Counted from the first letter of the stretch, positions 1 through 7,658 are shown. The stretch: 64,000 bases of DNA from Pedobacter sp. Bi126 (GCF_918698245.1 NZ_CAKKMS010000007.1:1-64000); one strand, 5' to 3'. Notes: generated by a model not told the origin, from the sequence alone. A program made the numbers and translations.

Positions 1-157
1 CCAGGATACCTCCTGGTAATAAAAAACTGATAAGGGTCTGTTCGGCTTGATTCAAGGGGATTCGTAATTGTTGTAAACTACAAAAGAAAGAAATTATTTA
101 ATTCCCCCCAACTTTTCCGCTTGATCCGACAATTGGAAACCAGAAGTATTGTAAAAA

Positions 158-190
158 GCAAAAGGCCTGAAAATTCAGGCCTTTTTGCTT
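158..190. terminator. Rho-independent terminator, bidirectional
   Basis: A near-perfect inverted repeat, GCAAAAGGCCTGAA / TTCAGGCCTTTTTGC, has a 3-nt loop, with an A-run on one side and a T-run on the other. It can end transcription from whatever gene lies left of the window. The rest of bases 1-348 shows no gene; 191-348 is AT-rich and featureless. Confidence 0.75.
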
Positions 191-348
191 ATCATATATT
201 TGGTTAGTTGATTCTTATTTTTTCTTTCAACAATTCGCCTTCTCTCTTATTTCGAAACAAATGCAAACCCCGAACGATTATGTGTTTTGAAGCTTTATTG
301 CAGTATTTTTGTTTTGTGGTTATAAAGATAAGGGAAATTTTAAATTTG

Positions 349-1830
349 TCAAGCTTTTTTTAACTTTTTTTTTATTTCTTTTGCTACCACTTGCCCAGAG
401 ATGATTGCAGGTGGTACACCAGGCCCTGGAACGGTTAATTGTCCGGTGTATAAAAAATTTGTTACCTTACTTTTCATCTTAGGTTTTAAAAAAGCCGTCT
501 GTTTCAAAGTGTTTGCTAATCCATACGCATTTCCTTTAAAGGCATGGTAATCTTCCATAAAATCATTCATGGCATAACTGCGCTTAAATAAAATGTTACC
601 ACTAATATCATTTCCGGTTAAATCTTTAAAGCGTTCGATCAATAAATTAAAGTATTCTTCCCTTTTACTTTCGCTATCTGCTAAATCAGGTGCTACCGGA
701 ATTAAGAAGAAAAGGTTCTCACAGCCCTCTGGCGCAACACTTTTATCGGTTACGGAAGGACAGCATGCATAAAACAGGGGCTTTGATGGCCATTGCGGAT
801 TGGTGTAGATTTCTTTGGCATGTTGATCGAAATTCTCATCAAAGAATAAGTTGTGGTGTAATATATTGTCTAGTTTTTTATTTAATCCGATATAAAACAA
901 AAGGCAGGAAGGGGCCATGGTTCTTTCATTCCAATATTTTTCGCTGTAATTACGGTAAGGTTTATCAAAAAGATGCTGATCAATATGTTGATAATCGGCA
1001 TTGCCTACCACAAAATCGCTTTTAAAACTGCCTTTATTGGTAATTACAGCCTCTGCCAGGTTGTCTTTCACTTCAATTTTGGTTACCTCAGTATCGAAAA
1101 TAAATTTTACACCCTGCTCTTCTGCAATTTTTTGCATGGCCATTACAATTTTGTGCATACCCCCCATTGGGTACCAGGTGCCTAAAACGAGATCGGCATA
1201 GTTCATTAAACTGTATAAGGCAGGTGTGTTTTGTGGTGTGGCTCCTAAAAACAAAACGGGGAATTCTAAAAGTTTCCTCAAACGCTCATTCTTGAATAAC
1301 CGGTAAACATGCTTTCGCATATTGCCCAAAAGCTGCAATTTGATTCCGCTAACCGCCAATCTAGGATCGAAATATTCCATCACACTGTGCGAAGGCTTAA
1401 AAACATACTCATTCATGCCTACATCGTACTTGTATTTCGCCTGATCAAGAAAATGTTTTAAGTTTTTGCTGCTTCCTGGCTCAAGCTTTTCAAATAAAGC
1501 GTATAAATCAGCTAATGTTTCCGGAACATCAATAGTATCCTGTTTGCCAAAATAAATACGGTAAGAAGGATTTAATCTTTTTAGCGCATAAAAATCTGCG
1601 GTAGTTTTGCCGAACAGGTTATAGTAGTTTTCGAAAACATCTGGCATCCAGTACCAGCTGGGGCCCATATCGAAAAGGAATCCGTCTTTTTGCCAGGTTC
1701 TGGCCCTGCCACCGGCCATTTCGTTTTTTTCGATCACGATAACATCACAACCATCTTTAGCCAGTAAAGCCGCAGCAGCCAAACCTGCAAAGCCAGCACC
1801 GATAATGGTAACCCTGGGTTTTTTCTCCAT
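349..1830 (-). CDS. crtI: Phytoene desaturase family oxidoreductase (CrtI-type)
   Basis: A 493-aa FAD-dependent carotenoid desaturase that would convert phytoene toward lycopene at the inner membrane. The N-terminus has the dinucleotide-binding fold (VTIIGAGFAGLAAAALLA, residues 7-24), then an acidic residue and AGGRA. The C-terminus carries the bacterial phytoene dehydrogenase signature (YTGQLTVPGPGVPPAIISGQ, around residue 460). Length is normal for CrtI (about 490-510 aa). It starts at ATG 1830 with A-rich sequence upstream. It points away from the lycopene cyclase gene at 2574, and a palindromic repeat lies between them. No phytoene synthase (crtB) or hydroxylase (crtZ) is beside it, although those usually adjoin crtI in this family. 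The family is certain; the exact number of desaturation steps cannot be read from sequence. Confidence 0.92.
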   Translation of the reverse strand: MEKKPRVTIIGAGFAGLAAAALLAKDGCDVIVIEKNEMAGGRARTWQKDGFLFDMGPSWYWMPDVFENYYNLFGKTTADFYALKRLNPSYRIYFGKQDTIDVPETLADLYALFEKLEPGSSKNLKHFLDQAKYKYDVGMNEYVFKPSHSVMEYFDPRLAVSGIKLQLLGNMRKHVYRLFKNERLRKLLEFPVLFLGATPQNTPALYSLMNYADLVLGTWYPMGGMHKIVMAMQKIAEEQGVKFIFDTEVTKIEVKDNLAEAVITNKGSFKSDFVVGNADYQHIDQHLFDKPYRNYSEKYWNERTMAPSCLLFYIGLNKKLDNILHHNLFFDENFDQHAKEIYTNPQWPSKPLFYACCPSVTDKSVAPEGCENLFFLIPVAPDLADSESKREEYFNLLIERFKDLTGNDISGNILFKRSYAMNDFMEDYHAFKGNAYGLANTLKQTAFLKPKMKSKVTNFLYTGQLTVPGPGVPPAIISGQVVAKEIKKKLKKA

Positions 1831-1889
1831 GGTGTAAATAAAGGAATTTTATTGCGTTTTGTTTTTGTTAACATCAAATATTGTTTTTT

Positions 1890-1976
1890 CGTCATTGCGA
1901 GGAGGAACGACGAAGCAATCTTACAACGATCGCTACTAGCGTGCGCATTAAGATTGCTTCGTGCCTCGCAATGACG
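1890..1976. repeat. REP-like palindromic intergenic repeat, copy 1
   Basis: An 87-bp imperfect palindrome begins CGTCATTGCGAGG and ends CCTCGCAATGACG. Its inner arms, GAAGCAATCTT and AAGATTGCTTC, also pair. A second copy with the same outer and inner arms lies at 16763-16857. Non-coding; transcribed RNA would fold into a long hairpin. Confidence 0.85.
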
Positions 1977-2024
1977 ATATTTCACTTTTGAATAATATAC
2001 AAAGCATCTACAATTAGCTTTTCT

Positions 2025-2032
2025 TACCTTTG
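2025..2032 (+). promoter_or_regulatory. Bacteroidota -7 promoter element
   Basis: TACCTTTG matches the Bacteroidota -7 consensus TAnnTTTG and ends 9 bases before the ATG at 2042, which would give a very short 5' leader. A TTTG at 1987-1990 is too far upstream (34 nt) for a normal -33 box, so the promoter call is tentative. Confidence 0.4.
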
Positions 2033-2041
2033 CGGCATCTC

Positions 2042-2572
2042 ATGATTAAACTACGCATTATATTTTTTCTGCTGTTTGCAGCAAGCAATATTACTTACGC
2101 CCAGTTATCTACCCAAGAAATTGCGATATTAAAAACTAATATGGTTAAAGCGGTAGAAAATTCGAAGCTAACCGACTCATTATTTACCAAACTGAACAAG
2201 CTGGCCAATAAAACCGCCTTAATTACGGGTTACACCGGAACGTTGGAGGCACTTAAGGCCAAGCACTCATGGAATCCATATAACAAGATTAAGTATGTAG
2301 GCCGATCGCTCAAAACCATGCAAAAAGCAATTGATATGGATAAGGAAAATATGGAGATTCGCTTTATGCGGTTTTCTATTGAGTTTTATACGCCTTCTTT
2401 TCTCGGTTTCAGTAAAGATTTAGCTCAGGATAAAAAAGAGATACTTAAACATTATCAAAATGAAAATTTTGGTCTAGCCGATCGCGAACTGGTTAAAAAC
2501 GTAGCTAAATTTATGATCGACAGTAAAAAATGTACGCCAGCTGAAGTTAAAATTTTGACAAAACACCTTTAG
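2042..2572 (+). CDS. Secreted hypothetical protein of the carotenoid cluster
   Basis: A 176-aa protein with a clear Sec signal peptide (MIKLRIIFFLLFAASNITYAQ, cleavage after Ala-Gln or near it) and a soluble, helical, Lys-rich remainder. I do not recognise a named domain. Small secreted proteins of this kind often sit beside carotenoid genes in Bacteroidota, which is general knowledge and not proof of role. The stop is separated from the lycopene cyclase ATG by one base, so the two are almost certainly co-transcribed and translationally coupled. The ATG at 2042 was chosen over an upstream TTG because it directly precedes the hydrophobic signal core. Confidence 0.75.
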   Translation: MIKLRIIFFLLFAASNITYAQLSTQEIAILKTNMVKAVENSKLTDSLFTKLNKLANKTALITGYTGTLEALKAKHSWNPYNKIKYVGRSLKTMQKAIDMDKENMEIRFMRFSIEFYTPSFLGFSKDLAQDKKEILKHYQNENFGLADRELVKNVAKFMIDSKKCTPAEVKILTKHL

Positions 2573-2573
2573 A

Positions 2574-3278
2574 ATGAATTATACCTATCTACTTATCAAT
2601 CTTGCTGTAATTTTCTTTCCCCTGGTTTTATCGTTCGATAAAAAGGTGCATTTTTTTAGCAAATGGAAGTTTGTATTCCCGTCGATATTGATCACGGGCT
2701 TGGTGTTTTTAATTTGGGATATCCTGTTTACCAAGCTCAATGTGTGGTCTTTTAATCCCGATTACCTTATCGGGGTAAATCTTTTGGGATTACCTTTAGA
2801 AGAGATTCTATTCTTTTTAACAGTTCCTTATGCCTGTGTGTTTATTTACGAATGTTTGAATGCCTATTTTCCAAAAAACGACTTGCAAAAGTATAGCCTC
2901 GCAGTAAGTAATTTGTTCCTCGGGCTTTGTGTGGCCATTTTGTTTTTTGGTTACAGCAGGTGGTACACGCTGATCAATTTTGGCTTTTTATTTATGGTGC
3001 TGGCTTATGTAGAGTATGTAAACGTCCGGTTCAGGTTTATGTACAAGTTCTATAGGGCCTACCTAATTTCGCTTATTCCTTTCTATATTGTAAATGGGTT
3101 TTTAACTGCTATACCTGTGGTGATGTATAACGATAAGCAAAACCTTGGTTTTAGGGTAGGTACTATCCCTTTCGAAGATCATTTTTATTTAATGGGGCTG
3201 TTGTTGATGAATATCTACCTGTACGAAGTTTTTAAAAGCAGTACCGCGAAGAAAGAAGAGTTAAGATTGGAAAATTAA
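2574..3278 (+). CDS. Lycopene cyclase, CrtYcd/CarR type
   Basis: A 234-aa integral membrane protein with six to seven hydrophobic segments, matching the fused heterodimeric-type lycopene cyclase (TIGR03462-like domains) that closes beta-ionone rings on lycopene. Two domain halves are visible. The first has the conserved PLEE motif in GLPLEEILFF (residues 72-81). The second has the related PFED in GTIPFEDHFYL (about 198-208). This PxE[ED] pair replaces the bacterial CrtY flavoprotein fold. It overlaps nothing and follows the secreted protein at 2042 by one base. Fused lengths of 230-240 aa are normal. Partner genes crtB and crtZ are not in the window, so the pathway must be completed elsewhere. 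Confidence 0.88.
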   Translation: MNYTYLLINLAVIFFPLVLSFDKKVHFFSKWKFVFPSILITGLVFLIWDILFTKLNVWSFNPDYLIGVNLLGLPLEEILFFLTVPYACVFIYECLNAYFPKNDLQKYSLAVSNLFLGLCVAILFFGYSRWYTLINFGFLFMVLAYVEYVNVRFRFMYKFYRAYLISLIPFYIVNGFLTAIPVVMYNDKQNLGFRVGTIPFEDHFYLMGLLLMNIYLYEVFKSSTAKKEELRLEN

Positions 3279-3329
3279 AAAGTTTATTTCTTAAAAAATT
3301 TCATCCTGGGCATGGACGAAGAGTAGTCT

Positions 3330-3719
3330 TTTATTAGAAAATGAACGTGCAGCAGTTTGTGGCGGTTTGCAGCCCCGCCATTCGCTATAGTCCCGATGAA
3401 AAATCGGGAGCTGCCGCTGCTGTCGGGTTTAAGGACAGGGGGGTGTACACCCTGCAACCCCAAAAAATGAAATGCTGTCGTGGCCAACCAGCCCCGGTTG
3501 AAGCGATACCCTGCAGCAACGAGGTATCCCGAACTTTCGGGAAAGCGTATAAGCGTAAAACGGGAAGAAACTTAGTGTTTTGTACAAGCCTTGCGCTTCA
3601 AATGAGAGTAATAAATTGAAATACCCAGTATAAAGGTCTTCGACTCCGCTCAGAAGACAATGGCTCCTTTAAAAAAGATGTCATCCTGAGCGTAGTCGAA
3701 GGACAATCTTTTTAATTAT
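3330..3719. repeat. Dispersed ~380-bp intergenic repeat, copy A
   Basis: This block matches 8430-8788 over most of its length. Shared blocks include AGCCCCGGTTGAAGCG, ACCCTGCAGCAACGAGGTAT, AAACGGGAAGAAACTTAGTG and the tail TGTCATCCTGAGCGTAGTCG. Copy A carries two TCCCGA...TCGGGA mini-palindromes (3391-3409 and 3527-3542) that are absent from copy B. Open frames crossing it are not conserved between the copies, so I treat it as non-coding. Confidence 0.85.
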
Positions 3720-3741
3720 CTTCAACCCGAAATTAATTTAA

Positions 3742-3984
3742 ATGGATTTACCCAGCTATACCAAGCAGCAACTCGCTTTACGCAACGGACAGGACAAACC
3801 TCAAATATGGGTGGCTTATAAAGGTTTGATCTATGATATGACCGATAGCAGGCTGTGGCGGAACGGTAAACATTATGAACACTGGGCCGGGCAGGATTTA
3901 ACAGACGAACTGACCGATGCACCCCACACCGAAGCTGTTTTTGAAAAATTTGTACCGATAGCCGTATTGGCTACACCAAATTGA
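3742..3984 (+). CDS. Cytochrome b5-like heme/steroid-binding domain protein
   Basis: An 80-aa single-domain protein without signal peptide. It has the cytochrome b5 layout: early VAYKGLIYDMTDSRLWRNGKH (residues 24-44), then an HWAGQDLTDELTDAPH stretch (47-62) where heme ligand histidines are expected, then FEKFVPIAVL. It resembles the short COG4892-type predicted heme/steroid-binding proteins rather than full cytochrome b5, as the classic HPGG is replaced by EHWAG. Heme binding is therefore inferred, with H47 and H62 the candidate ligands. The gene stands alone between the dispersed repeat and a convergent PfkB gene. Its first codons share about 20 nt of similarity with the sequence just after repeat copy B (8801-8820). 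Confidence 0.75.
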   Translation: MDLPSYTKQQLALRNGQDKPQIWVAYKGLIYDMTDSRLWRNGKHYEHWAGQDLTDELTDAPHTEAVFEKFVPIAVLATPN

Positions 3985-4032
3985 TTTTGGTATGTACAGA
4001 TGGTTTGGTGTAAAGATTTTACTCCATAAAAA

Positions 4033-4073
4033 AGCCGCAGATTTAAAAGAAATTAATCTTTAAATCTACGGCT
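4033..4073. terminator. Terminator between convergent genes
   Basis: The inverted repeat AGCCGcAGATTTAAA / TTTAAATCTaCGGCT (one mismatch, 11-nt loop) lies between the cytochrome b5-like gene and the converging kinase gene. A-rich and T-rich flanks suit termination from both sides. Confidence 0.65.
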
Positions 4074-4131
4074 AAAGTTTATTTAATTACAACTGGCAAC
4101 TGAAAATTGCCTGCTGTTAACTGAAAACTTA

Positions 4132-5052
4132 TTAAACTTCTATAGTAAAAGCACTTAAGCTTACAAATTCCTGGATTCTTGCTGCAACTTCTTCATCGGT
4201 TAAATTTAATAACCTTTCCGTTCCAAATTTCTCTACACAGAAAGAAGCCAAAGCAGAGCCATAAATGATCGCATTTTTCATGTTATTGAAGTTAATTGTA
4301 CCCACTTTAGCCAAATAGCCGATAAAGCCTCCTGCGAAAGTATCGCCAGCACCTGTTGGATCAAATACTTCTGCCAAAGGCAAAGCCGGGGCTGAGAAAA
4401 TCTGATCTTCATGGAATAACAATGCACCATGTTCGCCTTTTTTAATGATCAAATATTTTGGTCCCATGGCAAGGATTTTTTTAGCAGCTTTAACCAATGA
4501 GTATTCGCCCGATAACTGACGCGCTTCGGCGTCATTTATCGTTAATACATCTACCATTTTAATGGTTTCCAATAAATCATCCATCATAATATCCATCCAG
4601 AAGTTCATGGTGTCCATTACGATTAATTTCGGGCGGTTTTTAAGGCGTTTGATTACCGTTTGCTGCACCTGTGGGGTTAGGTTGCCTAACATCAGGTATT
4701 CGCAGTCTTGATAGCTCTCTGGGATAATCGGATCGAAATTTTCCAGTACATTCAATTCCGTAATTAAAGTATCACGGCTATTCATGTCGTTATGGTATTT
4801 TCCTGACCAAAAAAATGATTTTTCACCTGCTTTAATCTGTAGTCCTTCGGTATCAATACCGTGTGTGGTGAAGGTATCAATATCTGATTGATGAAAATCA
4901 TCACCTACTACTGCTACAATTTTTGCTTTATTGTAAAAGTAGGAAGCCGCTAAACTTGCGTAGGTTGCTGCTCCACCTACAATTTTATCTGTTTTTCCGA
5001 AAGGAGTTTCAATAGCATCAAAAGCTACAGTACCTATGATTATCAGGCTCAT
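4132..5052 (-). CDS. PfkB-family carbohydrate/nucleoside kinase
   Basis: A 306-aa cytosolic kinase of the ribokinase/PfkB superfamily, transferring phosphate from ATP to a sugar or nucleoside. The N-terminal substrate-binding signature is GGAATYASLAASY (residues 26-38). The C-terminal PfkB signature DPTGAGDTFAGGF (about 233-245) holds the anion hole and the catalytic Asp in GAGD. Length is typical (300-330 aa). The family cannot be narrowed to ribokinase, adenosine kinase or fructokinase from motifs alone; similar Bacteroidota proteins are often annotated simply as sugar kinase. It is transcribed toward the terminator at 4033-4073 and away from the tRNA-Asn gene, with no operon partners. Confidence 0.85.
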   Translation of the reverse strand: MSLIIIGTVAFDAIETPFGKTDKIVGGAATYASLAASYFYNKAKIVAVVGDDFHQSDIDTFTTHGIDTEGLQIKAGEKSFFWSGKYHNDMNSRDTLITELNVLENFDPIIPESYQDCEYLMLGNLTPQVQQTVIKRLKNRPKLIVMDTMNFWMDIMMDDLLETIKMVDVLTINDAEARQLSGEYSLVKAAKKILAMGPKYLIIKKGEHGALLFHEDQIFSAPALPLAEVFDPTGAGDTFAGGFIGYLAKVGTINFNNMKNAIIYGSALASFCVEKFGTERLLNLTDEEVAARIQEFVSLSAFTIEV

Positions 5053-5092
5053 ATCTATGTGTTAATTTTTTTTTAAAATTTTTCACTGCAAA

Positions 5093-5196
5093 TATTGCAT
5101 AAATAATTTAAAAGCCCTAATATTGCATTCCCAAAACGAACAAGGGTATGTGTGCTGTAAAGTGCAAAGAACCTCGTTTTAGGAAACGACCAGTAC
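5093..5196 (+). promoter_or_regulatory. tRNA-Asn promoter/leader, duplicated at 23143-23241
   Basis: About 100 bp upstream of the tRNA recurs at 23143-23241 with scattered differences. Conserved stretches include CTAATATTGCA, CCCAAAACGAACAAGGGTAT and CCTCGTTTTAGGAAA, ending in CCAGTACTCCTTCTTAG. The arms AAAACGA and TCGTTTT can pair. It is the likely promoter and leader of the tRNA transcript. Confidence 0.6.
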
Positions 5197-5273
5197 TCCT
5201 TCTTAGCTCAGCTGGTTAGAGCATCTGACTGTTAATCAGAGGGTCGCTGGTTCGAGCCCAGCAGAGGGAGCCA
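5197..5273 (+). tRNA. tRNA-Asn (GTT anticodon), CCA encoded
   Basis: Full cloverleaf: acceptor TCCTTCT pairs with AGAGGGA (one G-T), with D-arm sequence TAGCTCAGCTGGTTAGAGCA. The anticodon stem TCTGA/TCAGA encloses loop CTGTTAA with anticodon GTT at 5231-5233, and the T-arm is CTGGTTCGAGCCCAG. Discriminator G is followed by an encoded CCA. A second intact gene with the same body lies at 23357. Confidence 0.97.
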
Positions 5274-5302
5274 AAACCCACAACGAAAGTTGTGGGTTTT
5301 TT
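5274..5302 (+). terminator. tRNA-Asn terminator
   Basis: AAAACCCACAAC and GTTGTGGGTTTTTT form a perfect stem with a GAAA tetraloop and a T-run, directly after the encoded CCA. A slightly changed version survives at 23538-23568. Confidence 0.9.
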
Positions 5303-5353
5303 GAGTTTAGGGGATAGGTGAAGTTATGCTGAATGTAGTAAAGCCTTAAATTG

Positions 5354-6256
5354 TTATATTTTAATTTCAGTTTTAAATACTACCGTAGCATCACCTTTTA
5401 TCTTAATTAGCGACGGTAGGTCATTTTCAATTCCGACACTAACGCTTATTATTCCGAGTCTGTTTATCTTTTCTCCTTGTTTGCCGTTGAATTCGAAAAG
5501 GCTATCCTTAAAATCAACAATTTTATTTTGTATGAGGTATCCGCCTAAAGGTCCATTTGCATTACCTGTAACCGGATCTTCATTTATTCCGATTCCAGGG
5601 GCAAACATTCTTCCGTATGTTAATACATCATCATCGTCCGAGTCAAATGTGAATACAAAATAGCCATTGCAATTAATCTGTTTGCTTAGATCAATCAAGC
5701 TATTGTAATCAGGGTTCAGATTGTTCAGCTTTTCTCTGCTTTTTATTCCAATCATCACTTTCGAATGTCCTGTAGAAGCAATCTGGACCGGGCACCTTTC
5801 ATCAGTGTCATTATAATGAAGTCCTAGTGATGATAATATCTGTTGAGTGGTAGTGTTATCGAATATCGGGCTGAGTTCAAATTTACCCTGGGTCATTATT
5901 ATCTGATAGTCCCCGTTTTTCTTAATGATCTCAAAAGGCAGTGTGCCAACCTTGGTTTTATACCTCAAAACACAAGCGTCTAAATTGTATTCAATAGCTT
6001 TTGCATACATTGCGGCAATTGTGGCGTGGCCACAAATGGGAACTTCTGATGTTGGTGTGAAATACCTGATTAAACCATCAGAATCATTGTCGTCGGGAGA
6101 AAAAAGAAAGGCTGTTTCAGAATTATTTAATTCTTTGGCAATCTGTTGCATTTGAGCATCAGTCAGCCCATCTGCATTCACAACTACACCCGCCGGATTT
6201 CCGCTAAATCTTTCCTTTGTAAAAGCGTCTATCTGGTATATTTTATACGTTTTCAT
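5354..6256 (-). CDS. PhzF family isomerase/epimerase-like protein
   Basis: A 300-aa protein of the PhzF (diaminopimelate epimerase-fold) family. N-terminal YQIDAFTKERFSGNPAGVV and the ELNNSETAFLF segment contain the family's catalytic glutamate. ICGHATIAAMYA and a late GINEDPVTGNANGPLGGYL match the phosphate-binding and second-half motifs. Length fits the family (about 260-310 aa). No phenazine genes are near, so a metabolite-proofreading or general isomerase role is more likely than phenazine synthesis; the substrate is unknown. The longer frame begins at a TTG at 6310; ATG 6256 was preferred because the conserved fold starts immediately after it. It is a single-gene unit, converging on the tRNA-Asn gene. 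Confidence 0.85.
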   Translation of the reverse strand: MKTYKIYQIDAFTKERFSGNPAGVVVNADGLTDAQMQQIAKELNNSETAFLFSPDDNDSDGLIRYFTPTSEVPICGHATIAAMYAKAIEYNLDACVLRYKTKVGTLPFEIIKKNGDYQIIMTQGKFELSPIFDNTTTQQILSSLGLHYNDTDERCPVQIASTGHSKVMIGIKSREKLNNLNPDYNSLIDLSKQINCNGYFVFTFDSDDDDVLTYGRMFAPGIGINEDPVTGNANGPLGGYLIQNKIVDFKDSLFEFNGKQGEKINRLGIISVSVGIENDLPSLIKIKGDATVVFKTEIKI

Positions 6257-6420
6257 GGTCGTTTCAGGTTTGTTAAAGGGGTTTCTCCTCTTTTTGCATA
6301 CACTGATCAAATATATTCAATTTTATAAATGGGACCCTGATGCTTTAATACATATAACAGATGAAACCAAACTTATGACGATCTGTTGAAGAAAGCCCTA
6401 TTAAAAAACTTTCATAAAAA

Positions 6421-6468
6421 TTTGCGTAGTTAAATGACTACATGTATATTTGTAGTCAAATAGCTACA
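6421..6468 (+). promoter_or_regulatory. Promoter and likely autoregulatory operator of the ArsR operon
   Basis: The -33 box TTTG (6421-6424) and -7 box TATATTTG (6445-6452) are 20 nt apart, a close match to the Bacteroidota promoter. Overlaid on it is an exact inverted repeat, TGACTACA (6435-6442) / TGTAGTCA (6451-6458), plus a further half-site CTACA at 6464-6468. The palindrome straddles the -7 box, where a bound ArsR dimer would block polymerase. The ATG follows at 6471. Confidence 0.7.
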
Positions 6469-6470
6469 TA

Positions 6471-6794
6471 ATGAATTTAAGAAGAGATGTATTTCAGGCC
6501 ATTGCCGACCCTACGAGAAGGGCGATATTGCTTTTAGTTGCTTCACAATCGATGACGGCTGGTGCGATAGCTACCAATTTCGACACCGCAAGGCCAACTG
6601 TTTCAAAACACCTGCAGATCCTCACGGAATGCGAGTTGTTGGAGCAAAAACAAAACGGCAGAGAAATTCATTACCACACTAACGCAAAAAAAATGAAAGA
6701 AATTGCCGATTTTATTGAGCCGTTCCGCAAGATGTGGGACGACAGATTTAACAAACTGGAAGATATTATGAAAAATTATAAACCAAGCAAATAG
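6471..6794 (+). CDS. ArsR/SmtB-family winged-helix regulator
   Basis: A 107-aa DNA-binding repressor. RRDVFQAIADPTRRAILLLV (residues 4-23) is the hallmark start of the ArsR family. The recognition helix is TARPTVSKHLQIL (38-50) and the wing is LLEQKQNGREIHYHT. It lacks the metal-binding CxC motif, so it groups with the SdpR-like, non-metal ArsR members that often precede AHSA1 genes. It is the first gene of a tight operon (gaps of 6, 6 and 57 nt) with an AHSA1 protein, a DoxX-like membrane protein and YdeI. The overlapping palindrome at 6435-6458 suggests autorepression. Confidence 0.9.
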   Translation: MNLRRDVFQAIADPTRRAILLLVASQSMTAGAIATNFDTARPTVSKHLQILTECELLEQKQNGREIHYHTNAKKMKEIADFIEPFRKMWDDRFNKLEDIMKNYKPSK

Positions 6795-6800
6795 CATAAC

Positions 6801-7268
6801 ATGGAGCAGAAAACAAAAATTGATGCCGAAAATGGCAAACAGGAAATGATCATTACCAGAGAATTTGAGCTGCCTGTAGCATTACTTTTTAAGGCTTATG
6901 TTGAACCTGAAATAATAGCGCAATGGATGGGGACAAAAGTATTGAAACTTGAAAACAAAAAGTATGGCAGTTACCAGTTTGAAACGGCTGATGCTAAAGG
7001 GAACCTAGCGTTTGTAGCCACCGGAGTTATACACGAGTTTGTGCCTGATGAAAAAATAACGCGGACATTCGAAATGGAAAATACACCTTTTGGCGTTCAG
7101 CTTGAGTTTTTAAAGTTTGATAAACTAACCGATGATCGTAGTAAACTTACTATGCATGTGATTTACAGATCAGTAGCGTTAAGGGATCAAATACTTGCCT
7201 TGCCTTTTGCGCAGGGTATTAATATGGCACATAACCGTTTACAAAACATTGTAAATCAATTAAAATAG
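6801..7268 (+). CDS. AHSA1/SRPBCC domain protein
   Basis: A 155-aa protein with the activator-of-Hsp90-ATPase-1-like START fold. The opening IITREFELPVALLFKAYVEP followed by AQWMG (about residues 18-43) is diagnostic. A later RTFEMEN-like strand and a C-terminal helix (AHNRLQNIVNQL) close the hydrophobic cavity. The ligand is unknown. In Bacteroidota and Bacillota, ArsR plus AHSA1 is a recurrent gene pair in which the regulator controls its SRPBCC partner. It starts 6 bases after the ArsR stop codon. Confidence 0.88.
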   Translation: MEQKTKIDAENGKQEMIITREFELPVALLFKAYVEPEIIAQWMGTKVLKLENKKYGSYQFETADAKGNLAFVATGVIHEFVPDEKITRTFEMENTPFGVQLEFLKFDKLTDDRSKLTMHVIYRSVALRDQILALPFAQGINMAHNRLQNIVNQLK

Positions 7269-7274
7269 TACACT

Positions 7275-7658
7275 ATGACAAAGAGAAATAAAATTATCTA
7301 TTGGATTGCTACCGTTTGGCTGTCGCTAGGCATGTTATCAACAGGAATAGTACAGTTGATAAAAATGAAAGAAGAAGTGGCATTGTTTACGCAATTGGGT
7401 TATCCGCTTTATTTTCTGACTATATTGGGAATTTGGAAAATTTTGGGTGTGGTTGCGGTGTTAATTCCTAAATTTACTTTACTGAAAGAATGGGCTTATG
7501 CAGGTTTTTTCTTTGCCATGTCTGGTGCTGTTTTTTCGCACATAGCAATTGGCGATACCAGTACTTCGGCATATTTCGGGCCAATATTGCTACTTGTGTT
7601 AACTGTAGTGTCGTGGTATTTTAGGCCTGCGGATAGAAAAATTAGCTCAGTTAACTAA
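7275..7658 (+). CDS. DoxX-like inner-membrane protein
   Basis: A 127-aa protein with four predicted membrane helices (around residues 8-27, 43-65, 74-92, 98-116), basic ends, and the DoxX-family pattern GIVQLIKMKEEVALFTQLGYP followed by ILGIWKILGVVAVLIPKF. The function of this family is poorly known; oxidoreductase-associated roles have been proposed for relatives. It lies 6 bases after the AHSA1 gene, so it is part of the same transcript. Confidence 0.82.
   Translation: MTKRNKIIYWIATVWLSLGMLSTGIVQLIKMKEEVALFTQLGYPLYFLTILGIWKILGVVAVLIPKFTLLKEWAYAGFFFAMSGAVFSHIAIGDTSTSAYFGPILLLVLTVVSWYFRPADRKISSVN

Noticed and set aside
3341..3619. Open frame of 92 codons on the plus strand
   Set aside because: It lies wholly inside dispersed repeat copy A and is not kept open in copy B; no protein-like features.
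3330..3719. Insertion sequence or intron
   Set aside because: No transposase or reverse-transcriptase frame and no clear terminal inverted repeats; treated as a non-coding repeat.
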